A stretch of DNA of 10,838 nucleotides from Rhizobium sp. Q54 (GCA_945872035.1 CAMBYA010000050.1:1-10838), one strand, 5' to 3'; counted from the stretch's first letter, positions 1 through 7,051 are shown. Made by a program: numbers and translations. Notes: a model not told the origin generated them from the letters alone.

Positions 1-45
1 GTCGTGCGCAAGCATGTCGAGTTCAAGGAAGGCAAGATTAAGTAA
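1..45 (+). CDS. rpmG: 50S ribosomal protein L33, C-terminal end (partial)
   Basis: Only the last 14 codons and a TAA stop are in the window; they read VVRKHVEFKEGKIK. This matches the conserved C-terminus of alphaproteobacterial L33 (typically ...ARKHVEFKEAKIK), a small protein of about 55 residues in the 50S ribosomal subunit near the E site. The N-terminal three quarters lie left of the window. The identification rests on recognising this short tail, which is highly conserved in the class, so it is fairly secure despite its length. The stop codon sits inside a perfect inverted repeat (31-52). The next gene starts 48 bases downstream on the same strand. Confidence 0.85.
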   Translation, partial: VVRKHVEFKEGKIK

Positions 46-52
46 TCTTGCC
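31..52. repeat. Perfect inverted repeat across the rpmG stop codon
   Basis: GGCAAGATTA (31-40) and TAATCTTGCC (43-52) are exact reverse complements separated by AG. The TAA stop of rpmG (43-45) is the start of the right arm. In RNA it would form a hairpin of about nine pairs with a small loop. No T-run follows, so it is not a classical intrinsic terminator. It could stabilise the rpmG 3' end or be a protein-binding site. The structure is certain; its function is unknown. Confidence 0.6.
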
Positions 53-93
53 TCCTGCGCCCGCCGGAGCGTGACCCCGGCCACCTTCCATCC

Positions 94-372
94 ATGAACA
101 CCGACCGCGCCGAAACCATCGCCCTCCAGGCTCTTGCCTTCCTGGCGGCGGATGACGAGGCGCTGGGCGGTTTTGTGCATTTCACCGGCATCGGCGTCGG
201 CGAGTTGCGTTCGGCCGCGTCCAACCCTGAAATCCTCGCCGGCGTGCTCGACTACGTCCTGCAGGACGAGGCCATGCTGCTGGCGTTCTGCAAGGCGGCG
301 GACATCCGCCCGGACGAGCCCATTCATGCCCGCGCCTACTTGCCGGGCGGCGACGTTCCCCACTATACCTGA
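94..372 (+). CDS. DUF3572 family protein
   Basis: A 92-residue acidic, soluble protein that I recognise as DUF3572, a small family found in alphaproteobacteria with no assigned function. Family-like features are the N-terminal ETIALQALAFLAADDEALGGF helix pair, the central GIGVGELRSAA turn and the ILAGVLDYVLQDEAMLLAFC helix. No catalytic motif, signal peptide or membrane segment is visible. The ATG at 94 has no good Shine-Dalgarno sequence; the nearest GGAG (66-69) is too far upstream. Even so, no better in-frame start fits. The gene lies between rpmG and a HAD-like gene that starts 4 bases after its stop, suggesting co-translation. In some alphaproteobacteria this family lies near divK/pleD/rpmG, which agrees with the L33 tail here; that linkage is from memory. 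Confidence 0.8.
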   Translation: MNTDRAETIALQALAFLAADDEALGGFVHFTGIGVGELRSAASNPEILAGVLDYVLQDEAMLLAFCKAADIRPDEPIHARAYLPGGDVPHYT

Positions 373-376
373 CGTC

Positions 377-1042
377 ATGACCGTTCATCCCGATGTGCTC
401 GCACAGGCCGACCGGATCGCCATCGATCCCCGCCGGCCCCTGATCCTTTCCGACGCCGACGAGGTGATCGTGCAGTTCGCCAGCGTGCTGGAGGAGTTCC
501 TGCACGAGAACGAGCTATACCTGGACCTGGTGAGCTTTGCGCTGACCGGCAACATCAGGCGCAAATCCGACGACGTGGCGATCGCCGCCGAGGAAGTGAC
601 GGCGCTGATCGGCCAGTTCTTCGTCGAGAAGACCGAGCACCAGCCTGCCGTCCCCGGCGCGCCCGAGGCGCTCAGGGCGCTGTCGGCGAAGGCGCAGATC
701 GTCATCGTCACCAACGTGCCGCTGCAGCAGCGCGAGGCGCGCGTGCGCTCGCTGGCGAAGCTGGGCATGGGCTATCCGCTGATCGCCAATATCGGGCTGA
801 AGGGCGCGGTGGTGAAGCACCTGGCCGACAAGGTCGAGGCGCCGGTCTATTTCATCGACGACATCCCGCCCAACATCGCCTCGGTCGCCAAGGCCTGCGA
901 GCGGGTGCACTGCCTGCACTTCGTCCACGACGTGCGCCTCGGCAGCCTGCTCGGACCGGCCGAGGACAGCCGCCACCGGGCCGACAACTGGCCCGACGCC
1001 GCCGCCTGGCTGTCGGCGCACATGGCCGAACAGGGCTACTGA
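377..1042 (+). CDS. HAD-superfamily hydrolase-like protein
   Basis: A 221-residue protein with the HAD signature in order. Motif I is LSDADEV (nucleophile D26, acid/base D28), motif II is IVIVTNVP (T112), the motif III lysine is K142 or K147 in GLKGAVVKHL, and motif IV is the acidic pair in FIDDIPPN (D161, D162). These residues fit a magnesium-dependent phosphohydrolase acting through an aspartyl-phosphate. The segment between motifs I and II (about residues 35-100) is helical and would form a small cap. The substrate cannot be read from the sequence. The frame is open upstream to 134, but that part overlaps DUF3572 in another frame. The ATG at 377, 4 bases after the DUF3572 stop, gives a normal HAD N-terminus, so I chose it. 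The stop is 5 bases before a ROK kinase, so the two may share a sugar-phosphate theme; that is inference. Confidence 0.8.
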   Translation: MTVHPDVLAQADRIAIDPRRPLILSDADEVIVQFASVLEEFLHENELYLDLVSFALTGNIRRKSDDVAIAAEEVTALIGQFFVEKTEHQPAVPGAPEALRALSAKAQIVIVTNVPLQQREARVRSLAKLGMGYPLIANIGLKGAVVKHLADKVEAPVYFIDDIPPNIASVAKACERVHCLHFVHDVRLGSLLGPAEDSRHRADNWPDAAAWLSAHMAEQGY

Positions 1043-1047
1043 TTTCC

Positions 1048-1929
1048 ATGCTGCGCCTGGGCGTCGATCTGGGGGGCACCAAGATCGAGGCCGTCGTGCT
1101 GGGCGACGATGGCGCAGTGCTGTTCCGCAAGCGAGTGCGGACGCCGTCCCACTATGATGACCGCCTGGGCGCCATCGCGGCGCTGGTCGCCGACGGCGAG
1201 CAAGCCGTGGGGCGTTCGTGCACGGTCGGGGTCGGCACGCCGGGCTCGATCTCGCCGCACACCAGGCTGATGCAGAACGCCGAGAACCTGGAAGGCACGC
1301 CGCTGCGCGAGGATCTGGCGGCGACGCTGAAGCGCGAGATCCGCATGGCCAACGACGCCGACTGCCTCGCCCTGTCCGAGGCCAGCGACGGCGCGGGCGC
1401 CGGGCACAAGGTGGTGTTCGCCGCCATCCTCGGCACCGGCGTCGGCGCTGGCATCGTCGCCCATGGCCGCCTGCTCCACCGGGGACCCAACGCCACCACC
1501 GGGGAATGGGGTCACAATCCGCTGCCCTCCCCCGCGGAGCAGGAGCGGCCAGGTCCCGCCTGCTATTGCGGTCGGAACGGCTGCATCGAGACCTTCCTCA
1601 ACGGCCGCGGCCTGGCGCTCGCCTACCGCGAGGTGACCGGCGAGGACGCCGCGCCCGAGGACATCGCGCTGGGCGATTCGCTGGCGCGTATCGCGGCGCT
1701 CGACCGCTACGCCCTCCGGTTGGCCAGGTCGCTGGCGACGGTGATCAACATCCTCGACCCGGACGTGATCGTGCTGGGGGGCGGCCTGTCTAACGTGAAC
1801 CGGTTCTACGAGACCGTGCCGCCGCTGCTGCCCCGCTTCGTGTTCTCGGACGGCGTGAAGACACCCATCGTGAAGGCAAGGCACGGCGATTCGAGTGGTG
1901 TCCGCGGCGCGGCGCGGCTGTGGGATTAA
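1048..1929 (+). CDS. mak: ROK-family sugar kinase, fructokinase (Mak-like)
   Basis: A 293-residue ROK kinase closely resembling E. coli Mak, which phosphorylates fructose to fructose 6-phosphate with ATP (EC 2.7.1.4). Visible features are the phosphate-binding DLGGTK (7-12), GVGTPGSISP (61-70), NDADC with the presumed catalytic base D103, and GTGVGAG (129-135). The ROK zinc site follows: H156 in EWGHNPL with C172, C174 and C179 in CYCGRNGC. The C-terminal NILDPDVIVLGGGLSNV and KARHGDSSGVRGAARLW are near-identical in kind to Mak. Length is normal for the family. The ATG lies 5 bases after the HAD stop and has no strong Shine-Dalgarno sequence, suggesting translational coupling. A relaxed specificity (mannose, glucose, GlcNAc) is possible because ROK substrates are hard to call from sequence. 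The product would act in the cytoplasm. Confidence 0.88.
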   Translation: MLRLGVDLGGTKIEAVVLGDDGAVLFRKRVRTPSHYDDRLGAIAALVADGEQAVGRSCTVGVGTPGSISPHTRLMQNAENLEGTPLREDLAATLKREIRMANDADCLALSEASDGAGAGHKVVFAAILGTGVGAGIVAHGRLLHRGPNATTGEWGHNPLPSPAEQERPGPACYCGRNGCIETFLNGRGLALAYREVTGEDAAPEDIALGDSLARIAALDRYALRLARSLATVINILDPDVIVLGGGLSNVNRFYETVPPLLPRFVFSDGVKTPIVKARHGDSSGVRGAARLWD

Positions 1930-1950
1930 CTACGTAAAATCAAATAGATA

Positions 1951-1980
1951 TTGTCATCCCGGCGAAAGCCGGGATGACAA
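1951..1980. repeat. Alphaproteobacterial intergenic palindrome (REP-like), possible bidirectional terminator
   Basis: TTGTCATCCCGGC (1951-1963), a GAAA loop (1964-1967) and GCCGGGATGACAA (1968-1980) form a perfect 13-bp stem with a GNRA tetraloop. The GTCATCCCGGC..GCCGGGATGAC core is a family of dispersed palindromes that I know from many alphaproteobacterial genomes, usually between genes. It sits between the converging ROK kinase and MAPEG genes. Read on the - strand, it is followed by a T-rich stretch (complement of 1930-1950), so it may end MAPEG transcription. On the + strand no T-run follows. Only one copy is present in this window. Confidence 0.8.
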
Positions 1981-1996
1981 CCAGAGGGAGCAGGAA

Positions 1997-2404
1997 CTAC
2001 CCCCCGAACGCCTTCACCGCGATCAGCGTCAGCAGCACGATCTGCACGCCGTAGAACATGAAGCGCAGATAGACCGCCGGGATGCTGGTCGAGGCCATGT
2101 GCACCGCCGACTGGAAGATGCGGGCATACAGGATCCACAGTGCGTAGCGGTCCGCCATGGCGCTTTGGCCGGCCAGGATGGCGACCAGCAGCACCGCGAT
2201 GACGATGGGCAGGTTCTCGTAGCAGTTGGCGTGCGCCCGGGCGAGCCGTCGCGAGAATCCGCCGACATCCTCGCCGGTGGGCGAGAACTCATTGGCCGCC
2301 CGCTTCCCCCGCATGACGAAAACGGTGCGCGTCATGGCGATGGTGACGCTGAGCAGCAGCGTCCACATGGCGAAGCCCAGAATAGCCATCAGCGTCGGCG
2401 TCAT
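1997..2404 (-). CDS. MAPEG family membrane protein
   Basis: A 135-residue integral membrane protein of the MAPEG family (related to microsomal glutathione S-transferase and leukotriene C4 synthase). It has four hydrophobic segments at about residues 5-27, 64-84, 86-104 and 113-133. The family signature ARAHANCYENLP (about 55-66) lies at the start of the second segment, with the conserved Asn and Glu that in characterised members contribute to glutathione binding. Bacterial members of this type (COG3686-like) are mostly uncharacterised, so detoxification by glutathione transfer is a family-level guess. The ATG at 2404 is supported by a strong GGAGGG Shine-Dalgarno sequence (complement of 2411-2416) 6 bases upstream. 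It is divergent from the ridA-like gene and converges with the ROK kinase. No clear promoter is visible on this strand. Confidence 0.88.
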   Translation of the reverse strand: MTPTLMAILGFAMWTLLLSVTIAMTRTVFVMRGKRAANEFSPTGEDVGGFSRRLARAHANCYENLPIVIAVLLVAILAGQSAMADRYALWILYARIFQSAVHMASTSIPAVYLRFMFYGVQIVLLTLIAVKAFGG

Positions 2405-2458
2405 GAATTTCCCTCCCCCGATTCACATCGGTGCAGCATAGCCGTGAACGCGCCCCGC

Positions 2459-2486
2459 TTGGAACGGCGATCCGCTCTGTTACACT
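2459..2486 (+). promoter_or_regulatory. Candidate sigma-70 promoter for the ridA-like gene
   Basis: TTGGAA (2459-2464) and TACACT (2481-2486) are separated by 16 bases, and each matches 4 of 6 consensus positions. Transcription would start near 2493, about 22 bases before the ATG. It lies in the only gap (2405-2514) between two divergent genes, so a promoter is expected here. Moderate support only. Confidence 0.45.
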
Positions 2487-2514
2487 CGTGTCCCGAAACA
2501 GGCAGGAGACCTTC

Positions 2515-2982
2515 ATGAGCGGACGGATCGCGGCGCGGCTTCAGGAACTGGGTATCGAACTGGCCGAACCGCCCAAGCCCGTCGCCGCCTATGTGCCGTT
2601 CGTCGTCACCGGCGGACTGATCTTCGTGTCGGGCCAGGTCTTGGCGGTGCCCAGCGGCGTGCGCTATGCCGGCAAGGTCGGCTTCGACCTCACCGTCGAA
2701 CAGGGCCACCAGGCGGCGCGGCTGTGCGGCCTCAACATCCTGGCGCAGCTCAATGCCGCGCTGGGCGGCGACCTGGACCGCATCACCCGGATCGTCAAGC
2801 TGACCGGCTTCGTCAACTGCGCCGATGGCTTCACCCAGCAGCCGCAGGTGGTGAACGGCGCCTCCGAGCTGATGGTCGACGTGTTCGGCGACGCCGGCCG
2901 CCACGCCCGCGCGGCGCTGGGCGCCAATGCGCTGCCGCTGGGCATGGCGGTCGAAGTGGACGCGGTCGCGGCCTTCACGTGA
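2515..2982 (+). CDS. RidA/YjgF/YER057c family protein
   Basis: A 155-residue protein of the RidA superfamily, in the longer subgroup with an N-terminal RIAARLQELGIELAEPPKP segment (family PF14588 by memory). RidA proper hydrolyses reactive enamine/imine intermediates made by PLP enzymes; functions of this longer subgroup are not well established. Recognisable parts are LIFVSGQV (35-42), KLTGFVN (95-101) and the C-terminal HARAALGANALPLGMAVEVDAVAAF. In that last part R132 aligns with the substrate-binding arginine of RidA and E147 with a conserved glutamate. The frame is open upstream to 2431, but the ATG at 2515 has AGGAG (2504-2508) 6 bases before it and gives the expected N-terminus. The stop is 10 bases before the next gene, so the two form an operon. 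Confidence 0.87.
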   Translation: MSGRIAARLQELGIELAEPPKPVAAYVPFVVTGGLIFVSGQVLAVPSGVRYAGKVGFDLTVEQGHQAARLCGLNILAQLNAALGGDLDRITRIVKLTGFVNCADGFTQQPQVVNGASELMVDVFGDAGRHARAALGANALPLGMAVEVDAVAAFT

Positions 2983-2992
2983 GAGCTGCCTC

Positions 2993-4165
2993 GTGAGCGC
3001 CCCGGTCACCGCATCCGCGATCCCGTCGCTTGCCGCCGTCAAGGCGGCGGACTGGGACGCCTGCGCCGGAACGGAGAATCCGTTCGTCTCCTACGCCTTC
3101 CTGTCGGCGATGGAGGACAGCGGCTGCGTCGGCCCGGGCACCGGCTGGGCGCCGACCCACATTGTCATCGAAAAAGCCGGCGGCGGGCCAGATGGCGGGG
3201 GATTGGCCGGCGCCGTGCCCATGTACCTGAAGTCCCATTCCCAGGGCGAATACGTGTTCGACCATAGCTGGGCCCACGCATGGGAGCGTGCCGGCGGCGA
3301 CTATTACCCCAAGCTGCAGGTATCGGTGCCGTTCTCGCCGGTGACCGGACCGCGACTGCTGGCGCCCGACGAAGGCACGCGCGGCCTGCTGCTCAACGCC
3401 TGCGTGCAGGTTGCGGACCAGATGGGCGTGTCGTCGCTGCACATCACCTTCCCCACCTTCGAGCAGTGGACAGAGATGGGCGAGGCCGGCCTGCTGCTGC
3501 GCAAGGACCAGCAGTTCATCTGGCGCAACGAGGGCTACGCGACCTTCGACGACTTCCTCGCCGCGCTGAGCTCACGCAAGCGCAAGAACATCCGCAAGGA
3601 GCGGGCGCAGGCGGTCTCGCCCGGCATCGACATCGAGGTGCTGACCGGCAAGGATCTGCGTGAGGAGCACTGGGACGCGTTCTACCGGTTCTACGTCGAC
3701 ACCTCGTCGCGCAAATGGGGCAGGCCCTACCTGAACCGGACATTCTTCTCGCTGATCGGCGAGCGCATGCCAGAGAAGATCGTGCTGGTGCTGTGCAAGC
3801 GCGCCGGCCGCTACATCGCCGGCGCCATCAATCTGCTGGGGTCCGACGCCCTGTTCGGCCGCAACTGGGGCTGTGTCGAGGACCATCCCTGCCTGCATTT
3901 CGAGGCGTGCTACTATCAGGCCATCGAGTTCGCGATCACCCACGGTCTCAATAGGGTCGAGGCTGGCGCGCAGGGCCAGCACAAGCTGGCGCGAGGCTAC
4001 CTGCCGCAGTTCACCTACTCCGCCCACTGGATCGCCGACCCGGGATTCAGGCAGGCCGTCGCCCGTTTCCTCAAGGAGGAAGGCGCCTATGTGGAACACG
4101 ACCAGGAAGTGCTGGCAGCCCATGGGCCGTTCAGACGGGTGCCGCAGGCCGACGGCGAGGAGTAG
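2993..4165 (+). CDS. COG3146 FemAB/GNAT-like transferase (DUF482, 'peptidogalycan biosynthesis' family)
   Basis: A 390-residue soluble protein of COG3146/PF04339, a GNAT-fold family related to FemAB-type aminoacyl-tRNA-using transferases; the usual label 'peptidogalycan biosynthesis' is unproven. Hallmarks are NPFVSYAFLSAME (29-41), VPMYLKSHSQGEYVFDHSWA (75-94), PFSPVTGPRLL (113-123), the basic SSRKRKNIRKER helix (193-204), and LHFEACYYQAIEFA (301-314) followed by EAGAQGQHKLARGYLP (323-338). The second GNAT half (about 215-345) is well kept. No signal peptide or membrane segment is seen, so it should be cytoplasmic. The start is GTG at 2993, with GAGAG (2981-2985) 7 bases upstream overlapping the stop of the RidA-like gene. 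The frame continues upstream inside that gene without a better start. It converges on clpA across a 90-base gap. Substrate unknown. Confidence 0.85.
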   Translation: MSAPVTASAIPSLAAVKAADWDACAGTENPFVSYAFLSAMEDSGCVGPGTGWAPTHIVIEKAGGGPDGGGLAGAVPMYLKSHSQGEYVFDHSWAHAWERAGGDYYPKLQVSVPFSPVTGPRLLAPDEGTRGLLLNACVQVADQMGVSSLHITFPTFEQWTEMGEAGLLLRKDQQFIWRNEGYATFDDFLAALSSRKRKNIRKERAQAVSPGIDIEVLTGKDLREEHWDAFYRFYVDTSSRKWGRPYLNRTFFSLIGERMPEKIVLVLCKRAGRYIAGAINLLGSDALFGRNWGCVEDHPCLHFEACYYQAIEFAITHGLNRVEAGAQGQHKLARGYLPQFTYSAHWIADPGFRQAVARFLKEEGAYVEHDQEVLAAHGPFRRVPQADGEE

Positions 4166-4204
4166 GGGCGGAGCCCTCTATCACCCGTGCATGTCACAAA
4201 TGAA

Positions 4205-4230
4205 AAGGGCCGGTGTCACCACCGGCCCTT
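4205..4230 (-). terminator. Rho-independent terminator of clpSA
   Basis: AAGGGCCGGTG (4205-4215) pairs perfectly with CACCGGCCCTT (4220-4230) around a 4-base loop. Read on the - strand, the hairpin is followed by TTCATTTGTG, so with the last stem bases it gives a CTTTTC run, as expected for a terminator 25 bases after the clpA stop. On the + strand, the T-rich tail (CGCTAGTTTG) is weaker, so it may also help end the COG3146 transcript. Confidence 0.8.
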
Positions 4231-4255
4231 CGCTAGTTTGTGTCGAGAGAAACCC

Positions 4256-6571
4256 TCAGTCGGCCAGCACCGGCTCGTCGCGTTCCTTGCTGGAGGACGT
4301 GCGCGGAGGGACGACCAGCGGGGTGATGTCGAACTTCAGCTCGTCGTCCTTCACCTTCACCTTGATGTGGCCGCCCTTGGCCAGCTTGCCGAACAGCAGT
4401 TCGTCGGCCAGCGGCTTCTTGATGTATTCCTGGATGGTGCGGCCCATGGGGCGCGCGCCGTACAGGCGGTCATAGCCCTTGGTCACCAGCCAGTCGATGG
4501 CCTCCTGGGTCAGCTCGAACGTCACGTGACGGTCGCTGAGCTGGGCCTCCAGCTGCATGATGAACTTCTCCACCACGCGGCTGACGATCTCGGTGCTGAG
4601 GTGACCGAAGGCGATGGTCGCATCCAGCCGGTTGCGGAACTCCGGCGTGAACATCTTCTTGATCGCGTCGTCGTCGGCGTCGTCCTTGGTGCCGCGCCCG
4701 AAGCCGATCGAACTCTGGCTGAGCTCGGCGGCGCCCGCATTCGTCGTCATGATCAGGATGGCGTTGCGGAAATCGACCGACTTGCCCGAATGGTCCGTCA
4801 GCTTGCCGTGATCCATGATCTGGAGCAGCACGTTGAACACGTCCGGATGGGCCTTCTCGATTTCATCGAGCAGCAGCACGCAGTGTGGATGCTGGTCGAC
4901 GGCGTCGGTCAGCAGGCCGCCCTGATCGAAGCCGACATAGCCTGGCGGTGCGCCGATCAGCCGCGAGACCGAATGCCGCTCCATGTATTCGGACATGTCG
5001 AAGCGCACGAGCTCGATGCCCATGATGATGGACAGCTGGCGCGCCACCTCGGTCTTGCCGACGCCGGTCGGACCGGAGAACAGGTAGGAGCCGATCGGCT
5101 TCTCCGCCTCGCGCAGGCCGGCGCGGGCCAGCTTGATGGCCGACGACAGCGCCTCGATGGCCCGGTCCTGGCCGTAGACGACCTGCTTGAGGTCGCCGGA
5201 CAGGTTGGCCAGCGCCGCCCGGTCGTCCCGCGACACGGACTTCGGGGGAATGCGGGCGATCTTCGCCACCACTTCCTCGATCTCGCGCACGCCGATAGTC
5301 TTGCGGCGGCGGCTTTCGGGCAGCAGCATCTGCGCCGCGCCGACCTCGTCGATCACGTCGATCGCCTTGTCGGGCAGCTTGCGGTCGTTGATGTACTTGG
5401 CCGCCAGTTCCACCGCCGTCTTGATGGCGTCGTTGGTGTAGCGGACCTTGTGGTGCTCCTCGAAATAGGGCTTCAGGCCCTTCATTATCTTGATGGCGTC
5501 CTCGACCGACGGCTCGTTGACGTCGATCTTCTGGAACCGGCGCAGCAGGGCCCGGTCCTTCTCGAAGTAGGAGCGGAACTCCTTGTAGGTGGTCGAGCCG
5601 ATGCAGCGCAGCCCGCCCGACTGGAGCGCCGGTTTCAGCAGGTTGGAAGCGTCCATGGCACCGCCGCTGGTGGCGCCGGCGCCGATCACGGTGTGGATCT
5701 CGTCGATGAACAGGATCGCGTTGTCGTGTTCCTCGATCTCCTTCACCACGGCCTTCAGCCGCTCCTCGAAGTCGCCGCGATAGCGGGTGCCGGCCAGCAG
5801 CGCGCCCATGTCGAGCGAGAAGATGGTGGCGCTCTGCAGGATTTCGGGCACCTCGTGGCGGATGATCTTGCGGGCCAGGCCTTCGGCGATGGCTGTCTTG
5901 CCGACACCGGGGTCGCCGACCAGCAACGGATTGTTCTTCTGGCGGCGGCACAGGATCTGGATCACCCGGTCGACCTCGTCATGGCGGCCGATCAGCGGGT
6001 CGATCTTGCCGTCGCGGGCCTTCTTGTTCAGGTTGACGCAGTAGGTCGACAGCGCCTCGCCGCCCTTGGCCGCGGGCGCGGACTCGGTTTCTTCCTCGGC
6101 GCCGCGCGGGGTGCGGGTCTCGGTGCGCGAAGCCGCCTTGGCGATGCCGTGCGAGATATAGTTCACCGCGTCGAGCCGGGTCATGTCCTGCTCCTGCAGG
6201 AAGAACGCAGCATGGGACTCGCGCTCGGAATAGATCGCGACCAGCACGTTGGCGCCGGTCACTTCCTCGCGGCCCGAACTCTGCACATGGATGATCGCGC
6301 GCTGGATCGCGCGCTGGAATCCGGCGGTCGGCTTGGCATCGACCTTGTCGGAGACGCGGATGCCGGCGAGCTCGCGCTCGAAATAATCCAGTATGGTCTG
6401 GCGCAGCTTGTCGAGATCGACGCTGCAGGCGCGCATCACGGCGATGGCGTCGGGATCTTCGGTCAGCTTGAACAGGAGGTGCTCGAGAGTCGCGTATTCG
6501 TGGTGGTGCTCGTTGGCGAGAGCCAGGGCACCGTGGAGCGTCTTTTCCAGATTCTGCGAGATGGCTGGCAC
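4256..6571 (-). CDS. clpA: ATP-dependent Clp protease ATP-binding subunit ClpA
   Basis: A 771-residue AAA+ unfoldase, full length for ClpA, which unfolds substrates and feeds them to the ClpP peptidase in the cytoplasm. The N-terminal Clp_N double repeat covers about residues 1-140; it is the ClpS docking site. The first ATPase module has Walker A GDPGVGKT (219-226) and Walker B ILFIDE (286-291). The second has GPTGVGKT (500-507) and LLLDE (566-570). The ClpP-binding IGF loop is present (622-624, in SSIGFGRG), so this is a protease partner and not a ClpB-type disaggregase. No long middle coiled coil is seen, which also excludes ClpB. The start is GTG (complement of 6569-6571) with AGAGGA 7 bases upstream; it gives the normal [14 protein letters not shown] N-terminus. 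clpS ends 15 bases upstream in the same operon. Confidence 0.98.
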   Translation of the reverse strand: MPAISQNLEKTLHGALALANEHHHEYATLEHLLFKLTEDPDAIAVMRACSVDLDKLRQTILDYFERELAGIRVSDKVDAKPTAGFQRAIQRAIIHVQSSGREEVTGANVLVAIYSERESHAAFFLQEQDMTRLDAVNYISHGIAKAASRTETRTPRGAEEETESAPAAKGGEALSTYCVNLNKKARDGKIDPLIGRHDEVDRVIQILCRRQKNNPLLVGDPGVGKTAIAEGLARKIIRHEVPEILQSATIFSLDMGALLAGTRYRGDFEERLKAVVKEIEEHDNAILFIDEIHTVIGAGATSGGAMDASNLLKPALQSGGLRCIGSTTYKEFRSYFEKDRALLRRFQKIDVNEPSVEDAIKIMKGLKPYFEEHHKVRYTNDAIKTAVELAAKYINDRKLPDKAIDVIDEVGAAQMLLPESRRRKTIGVREIEEVVAKIARIPPKSVSRDDRAALANLSGDLKQVVYGQDRAIEALSSAIKLARAGLREAEKPIGSYLFSGPTGVGKTEVARQLSIIMGIELVRFDMSEYMERHSVSRLIGAPPGYVGFDQGGLLTDAVDQHPHCVLLLDEIEKAHPDVFNVLLQIMDHGKLTDHSGKSVDFRNAILIMTTNAGAAELSQSSIGFGRGTKDDADDDAIKKMFTPEFRNRLDATIAFGHLSTEIVSRVVEKFIMQLEAQLSDRHVTFELTQEAIDWLVTKGYDRLYGARPMGRTIQEYIKKPLADELLFGKLAKGGHIKVKVKDDELKFDITPLVVPPRTSSSKERDEPVLAD

Positions 6572-6578
6572 GGTCTGT

Positions 6579-6584
6579 TCCTCT
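6579..6584 (-). promoter_or_regulatory. Shine-Dalgarno that fixes the GTG start of clpA
   Basis: AGAGGA (complement of 6579-6584) lies 7 bases before the GTG at 6571, inside the 15-base gap after the clpS stop. Its position and strength support the GTG start over any downstream ATG. Confidence 0.65.
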
Positions 6585-6586
6585 TT

Positions 6587-6913
6587 CTACTCTTTTTCGA
6601 GAGTGCACTGCAGCGGATGTTCGTGCCGCCGCGCGTAGTCGATGACCTGGGTCACCTTGGTTTCCGCAACTTCGAACGTGTAGACGCCGCAGACACCGAT
6701 GCCCTTCTGATGGACCATCAACATGATATGGGTCGCTTCTTCGCGGTTCTTATTGAAAAAGCGTTCCAGCACATGGACGACGAATTCCATCGGGGTGTAG
6801 TCGTCGTTCAGCAGCAGGACCTTGTAGAGGGACGGCTTCTTGGTCTTGGGCTTGGTCTTGGTGACCACACCCGTGCCGGTGCCCCCATTCCCGCCTTCGT
6901 TCTCGTTGCTCAT
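6587..6913 (-). CDS. clpS: ATP-dependent Clp protease adaptor ClpS
   Basis: A 108-residue ClpS, the adaptor that binds proteins with N-terminal Leu, Phe, Tyr or Trp (N-degrons) and hands them to ClpA. The N-terminal about 28 residues are Gly/Asn/Lys-rich and probably disordered, as in other ClpS proteins, where this tail engages ClpA. The folded core shows the pocket residues [14 protein letters not shown] (N36, D37, gate M42) and H68 in MLMVHQKG, matching N34, D35, M40 and H66 of E. coli. [11 protein letters not shown] and [12 protein letters not shown] are also conserved. The ATG at 6913 gives a normal start; its Shine-Dalgarno sequence is weak. An ATG about 18 bases further upstream is out of frame and gives no ClpS-like sequence. 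It is the first gene of the clpS-clpA operon. Confidence 0.97.
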   Translation of the reverse strand: MSNENEGGNGGTGTGVVTKTKPKTKKPSLYKVLLLNDDYTPMEFVVHVLERFFNKNREEATHIMLMVHQKGIGVCGVYTFEVAETKVTQVIDYARRHEHPLQCTLEKE

Positions 6914-6983
6914 ACAGACCGTATCCGCTCATGGTGCCGCCGCGCCCGTGTTGGGGCTGCTGAGCGCAGCGGTCGACGGACCT

Positions 6984-7014
6984 ATTAAATAGGGAATTAC
7001 GGTCGGTTTCAAAG
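6984..7014 (-). promoter_or_regulatory. Candidate clpSA promoter, sigma-70 type overlapping a heat-shock (sigma-32) type
   Basis: On the - strand, TTGAAA (complement of 7007-7012) and TTTAAT (complement of 6984-6989) are spaced by 17 bases and each matches 5 of 6 sigma-70 consensus positions. The same stretch also reads CTTTGAAA, 12 bases, CCCTATTT (complement of 6987-6994). That resembles the sigma-32 consensus CTTGAAA / CCCCATnT, with the CCTAT variant seen in alphaproteobacteria. Start of transcription would be near 6977, giving a leader of about 65 bases before clpS. The sigma-70 reading is strong on sequence; heat-shock control is inference. Confidence 0.6.
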
Positions 7015-7051
7015 GCCATTTTATCTGGGAGCTGCCGGGCGTTCCTCCAAC

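Noticed and set aside
134..376. N-terminal extension of the HAD-like protein from the ATG at 134
   Set aside because: It overlaps DUF3572 in another frame and translates to Arg/Ser/Pro/Cys-rich nonsense. The ATG at 377 gives a normal HAD start.
1036..1884. A 282-codon - strand frame antisense to the ROK kinase
   Set aside because: Shadow frame: low-complexity His/Arg/Gly/Val translation, no Shine-Dalgarno, and it lies over a clear Mak-like kinase.
6750..6931. An upstream ATG before clpS opening a different frame into clpS, as a possible leader peptide
   Set aside because: It runs far into clpS out of frame with an Arg/Gln-rich translation, shows no Shine-Dalgarno sequence, and has no short leader-like structure.
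4187..6988. A 933-codon open frame on the + strand antisense to all of clpA and clpS
   Set aside because: It is codon-aligned with clpA and clpS, which share a frame. Antisense stops would need TTA, CTA or TCA codons in those genes, and GC-rich codon use avoids these three. The translation is low-complexity (His, Asp, Gln, Leu, Arg) with no recognisable domain, and the sense genes are unmistakable.
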